Position numbers and translations under genes: made by a program. Below the pieces are notes generated by a model that saw only the letters and a list, made by a program, of their open reading frames with translations, was not told where the DNA came from and made no database searches. Source: Azophilus sp964638775 (lineage in GTDB: Bacteria > Pseudomonadota > Gammaproteobacteria > Pseudomonadales > Azotimanducaceae). Taken from it: 36,590 nt of DNA. How positions within the stretch are numbered: position 1 is the stretch's first letter; each line of letters opens with the position of its first letter. Positions 25,894 to 33,758 of the stretch are shown here, one piece after another. The DNA lies in assembly GCA_964638775.1 (NCBI GenBank), contig CAZWZH010000150.1:1-36590 (forward strand), written 5' to 3'.

Positions 25894-27080
25894 TGTAGTC
25901 TCTCAATAAGTTGAAGTAACTTGTTGAGAGGTTGGCCATGAAGAAACTGTATACGGTTCGTCTGACGCTGGAGGAACGGGAACGGTTGCACGATTTGGTT
26001 CATAAGGGGCGCGTGGCGGCGTACAAGCGACGGCATGCGCAGGTGTTGCTGCTGGTAGACCAGGGCGGGCACGGTCCCGGCCATCCGGACCGGGTGGCAG
26101 CCGACCGGGTGGAGATGCATCCTCGAACCGTCGAGAAAATACGTCAACGTTGCGTGCTGGAGGGATTGAACGCAGCGCTTGGGCGTCGCAAGCGTAGCCG
26201 CGACCGCTCCCGCGTGTTGGACGGGGAAGCCGAGGCGCAGTTGATCGCCATCGCCTGCTCGGAACCGCCCGAGGGATGCGCACGGTGGACGCTGCACTTG
26301 CTGGCCGACGAGATGCAAAGGCGCCGCATTGTGGCGTCGGTGTCGCACGAGACGGTGCGCCAGGTTTTAAAAAAACGCCGTCAAACCCTGGCAACGGGAG
26401 ATGTGGTGCATTCCGCCCAGGCAGGACGCGGCGTTCGTGTGCGCGATGGAGCGGGTGCTGGACGTATACACCCGCCCGCATGACCCGGCTCATCCCGTGG
26501 TCTGCATGGACGAGACGACCAAGCAATGCGTGAAGGAGACGCGCGTCCCGCAACCGGTCGCGCCGGGCCGTCCGGCCCGCTACGACGCCGAATACGAGCG
26601 CAACGGCGTGGCGCATCTGCTGCTGTACTACGCGCCGCTGGAGAACTGGCGGCCGGTGGACGTGAAATCGGATCATGTCGCCACGACTTGGGCCGAGGGC
26701 GTACGCCGACTGGTGGAGGAGGACTTCCCCGACGCCGGGCACATCACGCTGGTGATGGACAACCTCAACACCCACACCGGCGCCTCGCTGTACAAGGCGT
26801 TCGAACCGGCGAAGGCGCGCCGGTTACTGAAGAAGCTTGAGTTCGTGTACACCCCCAAGCACGGCAGTTGGCTGAACATGGCCGAAATCGAGTTCAGCGC
26901 AATGGACCGACAGTGCCTGAACCGGCGTTTGTCCGACACCGATGCCGTGCGCGAGGAAACGACCGCTTGGGCGAAACGCCGCAACGTCTGCGGAACCCCA
27001 GCCCAATGGCGGTTCACCACCGAGGATGCGCGCATCAAACTGCACAGCTTGTATCCGGCCATATCAGATTGAAGAGGTAC
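25861..27080 (+). mobile_element. IS630-family insertion sequence, 1220 bp, complete
   Basis: Left end GTACTCATTCAATCTAAT at 25861 and right end, read on the other strand from 27080, GTACCTCTTCAATCTGAT form imperfect inverted repeats (about 14 of the first 18 match). TA at 25859-25860 and TA at 27081-27082 flank it, the target duplication expected of IS630/Tc1-mariner elements. It carries a single transposase gene broken at an A7 run. It lies inside the second AAA ATPase gene. Confidence 0.88.
25938..27072 (+). CDS. IS630-family transposase, two frames joined at an A7 run
   Basis: First frame from ATG 25938: N-terminal helix-turn-helix region (LTLEERERLHDLVHKGRVAA, then HPRTVEKIRQRCVLEGL) and HETVRQVLKK. 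At T4A7 (26365-26375) the reading must shift by +1 (equivalent to loss of one A) to continue as KNAVKPWQREMWCIPP. Second part: DDE catalytic core with VVCMDET, VMDNLNTHTG and WLNMAEIEFSAM giving Asp, Asp, Glu. The frame after the run is open to 27072. The shift could be a dead mutation or transcriptional slippage on the A-run, a known way for some insertion sequences to make transposase. Coordinates cover both parts. Confidence 0.85.
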
Positions 27081-27323
27081 TAGTAGATGAATTCGGAAAC
27101 GCCGTACCCATTCGATGCGACGAATCGCCAAGCCCTTGTGCGTTCTCCGGGGTGGAATCGCGTAGCAGCCGTTCGGCCGCGTCGGCAAAGCTCAAGGGGT
27201 GCCGGAGCAGCAAGTCCGTTGCCAAACACGTTCCACCGCTTTTCGAGACAGGCCCGAATCACGCCGGGGAATGGTTCACAGGCACCGGACCTTCACCGAC
27301 ATCGGTTTCGCGCGCCGCCCGGT

Positions 27324-27788
27324 TCAGGCCGTCAACATGAACCGGAGCATCCGCACCGACTGCCGGTAGACGGCCGAGAGGTGTTGCGGGCTGCAGCCCA
27401 GGTGCTTGCCGAATGCGTGCTCCAGGGGAACGCCCATCGAGATGAGTTCCCCGCCGACCACCTCCACCAGCACATCCTGCTCCTGCGCCGGCCGCGTCCC
27501 GAAGTCGCCCTCCGCCGTGAGCATGAGCACCACGGCGTGACAGAGGCTTTCGATCCGCCCCGCCTCGTGCAACGCACCGAGCGCGGCGCGGATGCCCGGC
27601 GAGCGGCCGCCCGGCCGAATGAGGGCGTCAACATCGTAGCGGGTGGCGATCAGCGTCGTCAGAAACGAACCCATATCCAGGGAATCGTGCGGCGCCAGGC
27701 GCACCCAGCGGCGGTGCAGGTGCGCGACCCAGCGCGCGGTCTTGCCCGGGTCGCCCTGCCTGGCGACGGCCCTGTGGAAGTCTGCCAC
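27324..27788 (-). CDS. Hypothetical protein, 154 residues
   Basis: No family recognised. Strong GC bias at third codon positions on this strand argues that it is a real gene and that the long frames on the other strand are shadows. GTG start at 27788 follows AAGGCAAGGA closely. Mostly helical by eye, with Arg-rich N-terminus (ARWVAHLHRRWVRLAP), a middle part with HAVVLMLTAEGDFG, and a C-terminus (GCSPQHLSAVYRQSVRMLRF) that could be a small DNA- or RNA-binding helix pair. No transmembrane segment. Ten bases upstream, a possible 47-codon ORF (27799-27942) ends on the same strand. The 27083-27323 stretch between it and the IS holds no gene I can support. Confidence 0.5.
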   Translation of the reverse strand: MADFHRAVARQGDPGKTARWVAHLHRRWVRLAPHDSLDMGSFLTTLIATRYDVDALIRPGGRSPGIRAALGALHEAGRIESLCHAVVLMLTAEGDFGTRPAQEQDVLVEVVGGELISMGVPLEHAFGKHLGCSPQHLSAVYRQSVRMLRFMLTA

Positions 27789-27798
27789 GGTCCTTGCC

Positions 27799-27942
27799 TT
27801 ACCGAATCATCGGGACGGTTTTGCAACGGTGCCTCTTCCTCCACATTCTCCAGAACGGCCGGCCGGGCTCGCGGCCCGGGCTTCGCTTGTTTTTCTCGGC
27901 GACCGACAGCGCGGTCAGCGCCTTCCGGAATGTCTCGATCAT
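27799..27942 (-). CDS. Possible 47-residue ORF upstream of the hypothetical gene
   Basis: ATG at 27942, stop TAA at 27799-27801. The product begins MIETFRKALTALSVAEKNKR and is very basic toward its end (WRMWRKRHRCK). The codon pattern is GC-rich at third positions. No ribosome site stands out. It could be a truncated N-terminal piece of a longer gene; nothing is recognised. Confidence 0.3.
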   Translation of the reverse strand: MIETFRKALTALSVAEKNKRSPGREPGRPFWRMWRKRHRCKTVPMIR

Positions 27943-28395
27943 GCAGATCTTCTCGGCGGCGAATACGCAACGTCGCCCGGCTCATGGCGCCGGGCCATTG
28001 CAAAACGTTCAACAGGTTGTTGAGGTTCCTGCCTATTCACCAAGCTTGAGTAGCTACTCTCAAACCGGGCTAAGGGCTGTTGTATTCGGCAGGCGACCCG
28101 ACCAGCGGATTTACCCTGTCGAACGTTTTGCGGGGGCTGACGCTATGCGGTCCATTGACCTCTGTCAAGTGAAGCGCACTTTCGGTGATATGCGGCAACT
28201 TTGCGTGAATCAGCTCGTCGGTGCGTCCATCCACTACCGCATTGCCATCGGCCCCAATGCGGGCCGCCAGGCACTCGGAGTACCTTGATACCCCCAACCA
28301 GGACAGGCTACTCTAAAACACCGCCTGACGTTGGCCTGCGACCTCAACGTTGGCGATGCACCGTTGCGCGCGAGATTCTGCGCTTTTTCGTCACT
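27943..28395. other. Gene-poor stretch, possible transposase remnant on the plus strand
   Basis: No complete gene. A plus-strand frame ending at 28288 contains LCVNQLVGASIHYRIAIGPN and AGRQALG, which might be a decayed internal piece of an IS91-like transposase; the position just before a second copy of the 109-bp element end would fit, but the resemblance is weak. Otherwise I see nothing here. Confidence 0.3.
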
Positions 28396-28504
28396 CGCAA
28401 CTTTCAGGCACACGGCCTGCGTCCCCACCCGGCGCCCGACTCAAGCCATCACTATCGGCCGTACTCCCCAGACCACACCTTTCGGACCGTTATTCTTCCT
28501 ATGC
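28396..28504 (+). repeat. 109-bp element end, copy 2
   Basis: Gap-free match, with seven mismatches, to the reverse complement of 24396-24504. Ends at the same ...CCTATGC boundary as the other two copies; beyond it the three flanks differ, which is what an element terminus should look like. With copy 1 it forms an inverted pair enclosing the second ATPase, the IS630 element and the hypothetical gene. Confidence 0.8.
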
Positions 28505-28647
28505 CCCTCAAGCCCTCCCGATTCGGCGTGTCAATGCTGTACAACCGGGAATCCCAGTGGACGGCGATTAACCGCCGGATCTTGGCAATCCGGAAAGCCG
28601 CCGTTCACGGCGTTCGTTCAGATTGATTTTGACCAACGGCGGTCGGC

Positions 28648-28674
28648 CTGTCAGTATCTAACAATATTGGACAG
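28648..28674 (+). promoter_or_regulatory. Candidate operator/promoter of parDE
   Basis: Imperfect palindrome with arms CTGTCAGTAT (28648-28657) and ATATTGGACAG (28664-28674), centred upstream of the antitoxin ribosome site. TTGACC at 28629-28634 could serve as -35, with a -10 within the palindrome (spacing is not ideal). ParD-type ribbon-helix-helix proteins usually bind such a site to repress their own operon. Confidence 0.45.
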
Positions 28675-28688
28675 CAGGAGTGGCTCAA

Positions 28689-28931
28689 ATGCCAAACGTA
28701 CACCTCACGGAACAGATGGAGAGCTATGTGCAAGGCCAGATCAGGTCCGGTGCGTACGCGAACCTCAGTGAGGTCGTGCGAGCGGGTATCCGGATGCTCA
28801 TGGAACGGGACGGCGCCAGACAGTTCTACGCGCTCAAGGCGGAACTGGAGCAGGCCTTGCGCGATGCGGAGTCTGGCAAATTCGAGGAATTCGATCCCTT
28901 GGCTTACGAGCCGGGGTCCGGCTTGGACTAG
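28689..28931 (+). CDS. parD: ParD-family antitoxin
   Basis: 80 residues. N-terminal ribbon-helix-helix: PNVHLTEQMESYVQGQIRSG followed by YANLSEVVRAGIRMLMERD, the usual ParD pattern, then a toxin-binding C-terminus (ALKAELEQALRDAESGKFEE). ATG 28689 is chosen over GTG 28680 because GGAG at 28677-28680 lies eight bases before it. Nine bases separate it from parE. A broken second copy of the 3' half lies at 4961-5104. Confidence 0.93.
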   Translation: MPNVHLTEQMESYVQGQIRSGAYANLSEVVRAGIRMLMERDGARQFYALKAELEQALRDAESGKFEEFDPLAYEPGSGLD

Positions 28932-28940
28932 CCGCAAGGC

Positions 28941-29258
28941 ATGTCACTCAAGCTCTCCCGACCGGCATTGCGGGACCTGGACGAGATACGCCGGTACACG
29001 GTCAAGACCTGGGGCCGGGACCAGTGGATCACCTATTACCGGGGCCTGGTCCAAGCATTCGAGAGCATTGCAGCCAATCCGGACGCCGGTCGCGACCGGA
29101 GCCTGTTTGCCGCCGGTCTGCGTTCCGTCAACTACCGGCGGCACGTCATATTCTTTGCGCGCGTCGCCGCAGCCGGTGATGAGCCGGTGATACTGCGCAT
29201 CGTTCATCGGCGCCGCAATTTACCGGCGCTGGTGTATTTCGAACGTATGGAAAACTGA
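28941..29258 (+). CDS. parE: ParE-family toxin
   Basis: 105 residues of the RelE/ParE fold: SLKLSRPALRDLDEIRRYT, TYYRGLVQAFESIAANPDAG, RSVNYRRHVIFFARV and the C-terminal VILRIVHRRRNLP. Known ParE toxins poison DNA gyrase. All core elements are present, so the module looks functional. ATG follows AAGG. Downstream lies a relic of the M3 peptidase gene, not the rest of an operon. Confidence 0.93.
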   Translation: MSLKLSRPALRDLDEIRRYTVKTWGRDQWITYYRGLVQAFESIAANPDAGRDRSLFAAGLRSVNYRRHVIFFARVAAAGDEPVILRIVHRRRNLPALVYFERMEN

Positions 29259-29344
29259 GATTCCCGTGTAGAACGGATTTCGCGACAGAATCCACTCGAC
29301 ACAATGCTCATGACGCTCGGACAGTCGGACATTTCGGAGGCGCG

Positions 29345-29502
29345 CCACCGTCTCTCCGAAGATGCTCGCCGTTTCCGCCACCGACATGCCGTAGTGACGC
29401 TGGGCATCGGGCAGGTCGCGCATCACCCAGTGATGGAAGCCGTGACCGAGTTCGTGGGCGAGGATGCTGGTGTCGGTCATCGAGCCGCTATAGGTCATGT
29501 AG
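29345..29502 (-). pseudogene. 158-bp duplicate fragment of the M3 oligoendopeptidase gene
   Basis: Matches about 5690-5847 with roughly ten mismatches in my alignment and no gaps. On the minus strand it reads MTYSGSMTDTSILAHELGHG, FHHWVMRDLPDAQRHYGM and SVAETASIFGET, that is, the zinc-binding core of the peptidase. Flanking sequence on both sides is unrelated to the gene. 29259-29344 contains nothing recognised. Several mismatches are clustered near 29470. Confidence 0.88.
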
Positions 29503-29518
29503 TGGCGTCGTAGCGGAT

Positions 29519-30754
29519 TCAAATGACCCGCCACCAGGGTACTGCCAGAACGTCGGGCGTCAGCCATTCCAGTGCGTCGCCGTCGTGCAGAAGCAATCCG
29601 GCGCGGGACTGGCTTTCGTATTCCCGTCGGAACGAACGAAGACGCACCGTATCGCGCAGGCGCGGCCGTCCGCTTGCCTTGACCTCGACCGGTAGCAGCC
29701 CGTTGGCGGTTTCGACCACGAAATCCACCTCCTCGCCCGCCGTCGTTCGCCAATACAGGATTTCGCACCGTTCTTGACGGGCCTCGCGCCAGGCCAGCAA
29801 GTCGCCGAGGACGAGGTTTTCCAGAAACACGCCGCCCGGTTCGTCCAGCCCGGCGATGTGCAGCGCCAGGCCGGTATCGCTCCAATAGAGTTTGGGCGAC
29901 TTGATCAGCCGTTTGGTCCGGTTCACCGCGTAGGCGGGTACGCGCACCAGCAGGTAGGAGGTTTCCAGCAGGTTTAGGTAGCGGTGGACGGTCGCTTGCG
30001 GCAGGGCCACGTCGCGGCCCAGCTCGGTCTGGTTGACAGGTTGGCCCAGGCGCAGGCAGGCCGCGCGCGCCAGGCGACGAAAATCCGGAAGGGAGGCGAC
30101 GCTGGACAGATTCAGGAGATCCCGTTCGAGATAGGTGCGCATATAACCCTCGAACCAGACGGCCCGCGCCCGTTCGTCGGCAAGGTGGACAGCCGGATCC
30201 GGGAATCCGCCGCGCCGCGCGAACGTCCGCCAATCCTCCCGTTCGGAATCGGTATCGGCGACGAGTTCCGCCCACTGCGACTCCGGTGTGGTCAGCAGAT
30301 CCTCCCAGATTCCACCGCTGCCCAGACAGCGCTGCTCGCGCCTGGTCATGGGCCAGAGCGTGAGGTAACTGGCGCGGCCCGCCAGGGACTCGGTCGCACG
30401 GCGCATCAGCAGCAGGTTCGCCGATCCGGTGAGCAGGAACCTGCCCGGCTTCCTGTGGCTGTCTATCGACAGTTTTACGGCGTGCAGAAGGTCGGGCGCC
30501 CTTTGAATTTCGTCCAGCGTCAACGGCCCGTGGCCGCGGACCAGGGATTCGGGATCGCGCTCGGCCGCGTCGATCACATCGAATTCATCGAGCGACAGAT
30601 ACCGCCGCTCGGGGTTCAGCACGCGGGCAAGGGTACTTTTGCCGGCCTGGCGGGCGCCCATCAAAATAACGGCGGGCATGGCCGCAAGGTGGTCGGCTAG
30701 TGCATCTTGTGCGAGACGATCAAGAAATTCATTCACGATATGGATGATAATCAT
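29519..30754 (-). CDS. AAA ATPase with C-terminal DUF4143 (nuclease-like) domain
   Basis: 411 residues. N-terminal AAA_14 P-loop: MPAVILMGARQAGKSTLARV (Walker A about 33-41) and HGPLTLDEIQ (Walker B), then LLTGSANLLLMRRATESLAG. The DUF4143 part follows a winged-helix-like stretch (LGRDVALPQATVHRYLNLLE) and ends with GEEVDFVVETANGLLPVEVK, which has the E...D...ExK spacing of restriction-nuclease-like folds. ATG 30754 is chosen; the frame extends 44 codons upstream into the cocE-tail relic with low-complexity sequence. The family is very common in genomes and its role is unclear; not tied to a neighbour here. Confidence 0.9.
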   Translation of the reverse strand: MIIIHIVNEFLDRLAQDALADHLAAMPAVILMGARQAGKSTLARVLNPERRYLSLDEFDVIDAAERDPESLVRGHGPLTLDEIQRAPDLLHAVKLSIDSHRKPGRFLLTGSANLLLMRRATESLAGRASYLTLWPMTRREQRCLGSGGIWEDLLTTPESQWAELVADTDSEREDWRTFARRGGFPDPAVHLADERARAVWFEGYMRTYLERDLLNLSSVASLPDFRRLARAACLRLGQPVNQTELGRDVALPQATVHRYLNLLETSYLLVRVPAYAVNRTKRLIKSPKLYWSDTGLALHIAGLDEPGGVFLENLVLGDLLAWREARQERCEILYWRTTAGEEVDFVVETANGLLPVEVKASGRPRLRDTVRLRSFRREYESQSRAGLLLHDGDALEWLTPDVLAVPWWRVI

Positions 30755-30821
30755 CCGCGTCGTGATTGAAAAGCGCAAGCTGACGCACCGCGGATGCGCT
30801 GCATCTTCGCGGGTACGGACA

Positions 30822-31021
30822 CAGGGTTTCGTGCCTGTGCCGAATGGGAGCGCGGCGTCCCGAAGGGCGCCTCGTCCCGGGTGCATTCGAGGGGCAGGAT
30901 CCCGGCTTCGCGTTCGGAAAGTGACAGAACCGCGGAGGCGAAACCCGGTTTCGCTTCCGGGCCGATCCGGATCCGAGTCCGTTAGACTGTCACGCTGCCC
31001 GTTCGAACCCGGAGCCTGACA
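30822..31021 (+). pseudogene. Relic with the 3' end of a cocE-type hydrolase gene and caiB leader
   Basis: 30852-30924 read in frame gives RRPEGRLVPGAFEGQDPGF and AFGK with TGA, against GRPEGRVIPDAFEGQAPGF and AFAK at the end of the intact hydrolase (15680-15752). 30822-30861 is also found near 9586-9625, and the leader from 30984 to the CoA-transferase start is found at 9490. So this region is the stub of the hydrolase gene that once preceded the CoA-transferases. The stop is about 100 bases before caiB1, unlike the overlap in the other copy. Confidence 0.8.
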
Positions 31022-32257
31022 ATGCCCGACGCGCTGTCCTCACTGCGTATCTGCGACTTCACCGGCCAACTGGCCGGCGCCGGCGCAACGAAGTGGCTGG
31101 CCTCGTTCGGCGCCGAGGTGATTCGCATCGAGGACCCCGTGCGGGAAGGGCGTTGGGACATCCTGCGTGGGATACAGCCTTTCGTCGACGAGCGGCGCGG
31201 CATCGACTACGGCGGCGCGTTCAACAACCACAACGTCAACAAGTACGGCATCACGCTGAATCTCAGGACCGCTCGCGGCAAGGAGATTCTCGAGGAACTG
31301 GTGGAGGTCTCCGACGTGGTCAGCGAGAACTTCGCCAAGGGCGTGCTCGAACGGTGGGGCTTCGGCTACGAGCGGTTGAAGGCCATCAGGCCCGATATCA
31401 TCTACGTCTCGAACTGCGGGTTCGGACACGTCGGCCCCTACAGCGATTTCAAGTCCTGGGGCCCCATCGTGCAGGCCGTCTCGGGGCTGACCTTCACCTC
31501 GGGGCTGCCGGAGCGCGAACCGGCCGGCTGGGGCTACTCGTTCATGGACCACACCGGCGCCTACTACATGGCCATCGCCATCCTGATGGCGCTGATCCAC
31601 CGGCGGCGAACCGGCGAGGGTCAGTGGATCGACCTGGCATGCACCGAATCGGCCCTCGCCCTGCACGGCCCGGCCCTGCTCGACTGGACGGTCAACGGCC
31701 GGCCCTGCCGGCGTGAAGGGCAACCTCACAGCAACCGCAACACCTGGCCGCCCTTGGCCCCGCACGGCATCTACCCGTGCCGCGGCGAGGACGACTGGGT
31801 GGCCATAGCCTGCCGGCACCAGGGCGACTGGGAGGCGCTTGGGTCGGTGGTCGACGAACAATGGTGCGGCGACCCGGCGTTCGCCAACCTCGAATCGAGA
31901 CTGGAGGCCCAGGACCGCCTGGACGAGCTCATTGCCGCGTGGACGGCGCCCCTGGTCAAGTTCGAAGTGGCAGAAAGGCTCCAGGCCGCCGGCGTACCCG
32001 TGGCGCCGGTACTGAAACCCGAGGAGCGCATCGATCTCGACTCGAGTACGGGGGAGTTCGGCCTCTGGCCGGAAGTTCGCCACTCGAAGATCGGCGACGT
32101 GCGGGTCGATGGGCAGCCGGTGCATTTCTCCGCTACCGACTGGCATCTGGAGCGCGGCGCGCCCTGCCTCGGCGAGCACAACGAGGAGGTGTACGCGCGC
32201 CTGTTGGGCATGAGCGCCGAAGACGTGGAGCAACTTCGGGTGGAGGGCGTGATTTGA
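31022..32257 (+). CDS. Class III (CaiB/BaiF family) CoA-transferase, catalytic subunit
   Basis: 411 residues. N-terminal LSSLRICDFTGQLAGAGATK, GAEVIRIEDP and the central YSFMDHTGAYYMAIAILMAL, in which Asp176 aligns with the catalytic Asp (Asp169 of formyl-CoA transferase); TGEGQWIDLACTESAL and the C-terminal GEHNEEVY are also typical. These enzymes move CoA between carboxylic acids through an Asp-bound anhydride. Cytosolic. Stop overlaps the next gene (TTGA). The pair with the following gene is likely one heteromeric enzyme. Relics of this gene's start lie at 9490 and 15749. Confidence 0.94.
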   Translation: MPDALSSLRICDFTGQLAGAGATKWLASFGAEVIRIEDPVREGRWDILRGIQPFVDERRGIDYGGAFNNHNVNKYGITLNLRTARGKEILEELVEVSDVVSENFAKGVLERWGFGYERLKAIRPDIIYVSNCGFGHVGPYSDFKSWGPIVQAVSGLTFTSGLPEREPAGWGYSFMDHTGAYYMAIAILMALIHRRRTGEGQWIDLACTESALALHGPALLDWTVNGRPCRREGQPHSNRNTWPPLAPHGIYPCRGEDDWVAIACRHQGDWEALGSVVDEQWCGDPAFANLESRLEAQDRLDELIAAWTAPLVKFEVAERLQAAGVPVAPVLKPEERIDLDSSTGEFGLWPEVRHSKIGDVRVDGQPVHFSATDWHLERGAPCLGEHNEEVYARLLGMSAEDVEQLRVEGVI

Positions 32258-33507
32258 GCGCGCTCGACGGATTGCGGGTCATCGAGCTCGCCGCCGAGCC
32301 GATCGCATTCGCCGGCAAGCTGCTGGCCGACATGGGCGCCGACGTGATCCTGGTCGAACCCCCCGGGGGCGACCCGTGCCGCAACTACCCCCCGTTCCTG
32401 GACGATGAGCCGGGAGAGAACCGGAGCCTGTACTGGTGGCACTACCATACGAGCAAGCGAGGCGTCGTGCTCGACCTCGAAGACCCGGGCGATGCGGCTC
32501 GTTTCCGGGGCCTGGCCGAAACGGCGGACATTCTCCTGGAAGCCGAGCCGCGCACCCGCCTCGCCGAACTCGCCCTCGACCACGCCGACCTCGCCGCCGA
32601 TTGTCCGGGGCTCATCCACATCGCCGTCACCCCCTACGGCCGGAACGACCCGAAAAGCGACCTCCCCTTCACCGACCTGACCATCATGGCCGCCGCCGGC
32701 CCGCCCTGGAGCTGCGGCTACGACGATCACTCGCTGCCGCCGATCCGCGGGCCCGGACAGGGTTACCAGACCGCAGCGCACTTCGCGGTGCTGTCCGCCC
32801 TGACCGCCGTGCTGCATCGGGACGCCAGCGGCCGGGGCCAGTTCATCGACCTGAGCATGACGGCGGCATCCAACGTCACCACGGAAGCCGCCACCTACTC
32901 CTGGCTGGTGGCGCGGCAGACGGTACAACGGCAGACCGGGCGCCACGCGGCGGTCGAACCGACAGGCGAAACCCAGAAGCTTTGCGCGGACGGCCGCTAC
33001 GTCAACACGGGAGTGCCGCCCCGCTTTCCCGACGAGTTCCGCAAGCTCTTGAACTGGCTGCGCGAACTCGGGCTGGAGGAGGAACTGGCCGAAGCCGTGT
33101 TCATCGAGATGGGCGCCAACTGGGACGGGCCGTTCGACCTGTCGCTGATCGGCAGCGACGACACCGTGGATGCCGTCTTCGGCGCCGGCCGGGAAGCGCT
33201 CCGGCTCATCGCCGAACGCATCGGCGCCCGGGAATTCTTCCTGGGTTCCCAACGCGCCGGACTTGCCGCCGGGGTGATCTACTCCCCGGAAGAGGCCTTC
33301 GACGACGAACACTTCAAGGCGCGGGGATTCCAGGTTCCGGTGCGCCACGACGACTTCGACCGCACCGTCCTCTATCCCGGCGCTCCCTACCGGTTCACCG
33401 GCACCCCATGGCGCATAAGCCGCCGTGCCCCGCACCTGGGGGAGCACAACGACGAAGTTTTCGCCGCCCTGGAATCCGGCGCCGCTCTCCCGCCCAAGGG
33501 CTCATGA
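32254..33507 (+). CDS. Class III (CaiB/BaiF family) CoA-transferase, subunit lacking the catalytic Asp
   Basis: 417 residues. TTG start at 32254 chosen for the four-base overlap with the preceding stop; SALDGLRVIELAAEPIAFAG is the usual family start. MGADVILVEPPGGDPCR and GRGQFIDLSM are conserved. At the position of the catalytic Asp the sequence is GQGYQTAAHF, so it has Tyr171 instead, by my alignment to the partner. In known heteromeric members such as succinyl-CoA:benzylsuccinate CoA-transferase only one subunit carries the Asp, so a structural or substrate-binding role is inferred. The stop overlaps an ATG (ATGA) of a 10-codon stub. Confidence 0.93.
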   Translation: MSALDGLRVIELAAEPIAFAGKLLADMGADVILVEPPGGDPCRNYPPFLDDEPGENRSLYWWHYHTSKRGVVLDLEDPGDAARFRGLAETADILLEAEPRTRLAELALDHADLAADCPGLIHIAVTPYGRNDPKSDLPFTDLTIMAAAGPPWSCGYDDHSLPPIRGPGQGYQTAAHFAVLSALTAVLHRDASGRGQFIDLSMTAASNVTTEAATYSWLVARQTVQRQTGRHAAVEPTGETQKLCADGRYVNTGVPPRFPDEFRKLLNWLRELGLEEELAEAVFIEMGANWDGPFDLSLIGSDDTVDAVFGAGREALRLIAERIGAREFFLGSQRAGLAAGVIYSPEEAFDDEHFKARGFQVPVRHDDFDRTVLYPGAPYRFTGTPWRISRRAPHLGEHNDEVFAALESGAALPPKGS

Positions 33508-33536
33508 CCCTCAGTGCGGCTATCCGGCGGCAGTGA
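33504..33536 (+). other. Stub of a third cassette gene (ATGA overlap, ten codons)
   Basis: The ATG inside the caiB2 stop opens MTLSAAIRRQ then TGA. The scar at 15749 has the same arrangement (MTVNVAIGRQ, TGA). The conserved overlap suggests that a third gene once followed, of which only the start is left in both copies. 33537-33577 holds nothing further. Confidence 0.4.
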
Positions 33537-33577
33537 ACACGGCAAGCAGAAGCTCTGCGGGAACGGAGCGCCGCCAA

Positions 33578-33744
33578 GCGCGCGTCATGCACCAGAATAT
33601 TCGTGCCCGTCGCGATCAACCGCTCCGGCCTTCATAGATTGCATCGCGTAATCGCAGCCAGTCGGCGTCCCGGTAGGGAATCTGCAGGCCGTGGCCGGTA
33701 ACGCTTGCGTCTCTGAGCTTGAACGATCGCCGTTCGGGATCCAT
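33578..33744 (-). pseudogene. Relic of a vapBC-type toxin-antitoxin pair
   Basis: On the minus strand 33744-33616 encodes MDPERRSFKLRDASVTGHGL, QIPYRDADWLRLRDAIYEGR and SG with TGA, the C-terminal end of a VapB-type antitoxin. The TGA overlaps a TTG (TTGA) that starts IATGTNILVHDAR, which is the first strand of a PIN toxin (normally DTNILV; here Gly replaces the catalytic Asp). After about 14 codons the PIN match ends. Both genes are therefore fragments. The antitoxin fragment starts right behind the amidohydrolase stop. Confidence 0.65.
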
Positions 33745-33758
33745 TTTTATCGCCAGCC

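Noticed and set aside
25861..27340. Continuation of the interrupted ATPase for about 85 codons beyond the IS
   Set aside because: Removing the IS and one TA does keep the frame open, but the translation is Ser/Arg-rich and unlike the expected ATPase C-terminus, so I do not call it part of the gene.
27087..28049. 320-codon plus-strand frame after the IS630 element
   Set aside because: Arg/Pro-rich translation with no domain; third-position GC bias favours the minus-strand hypothetical gene.
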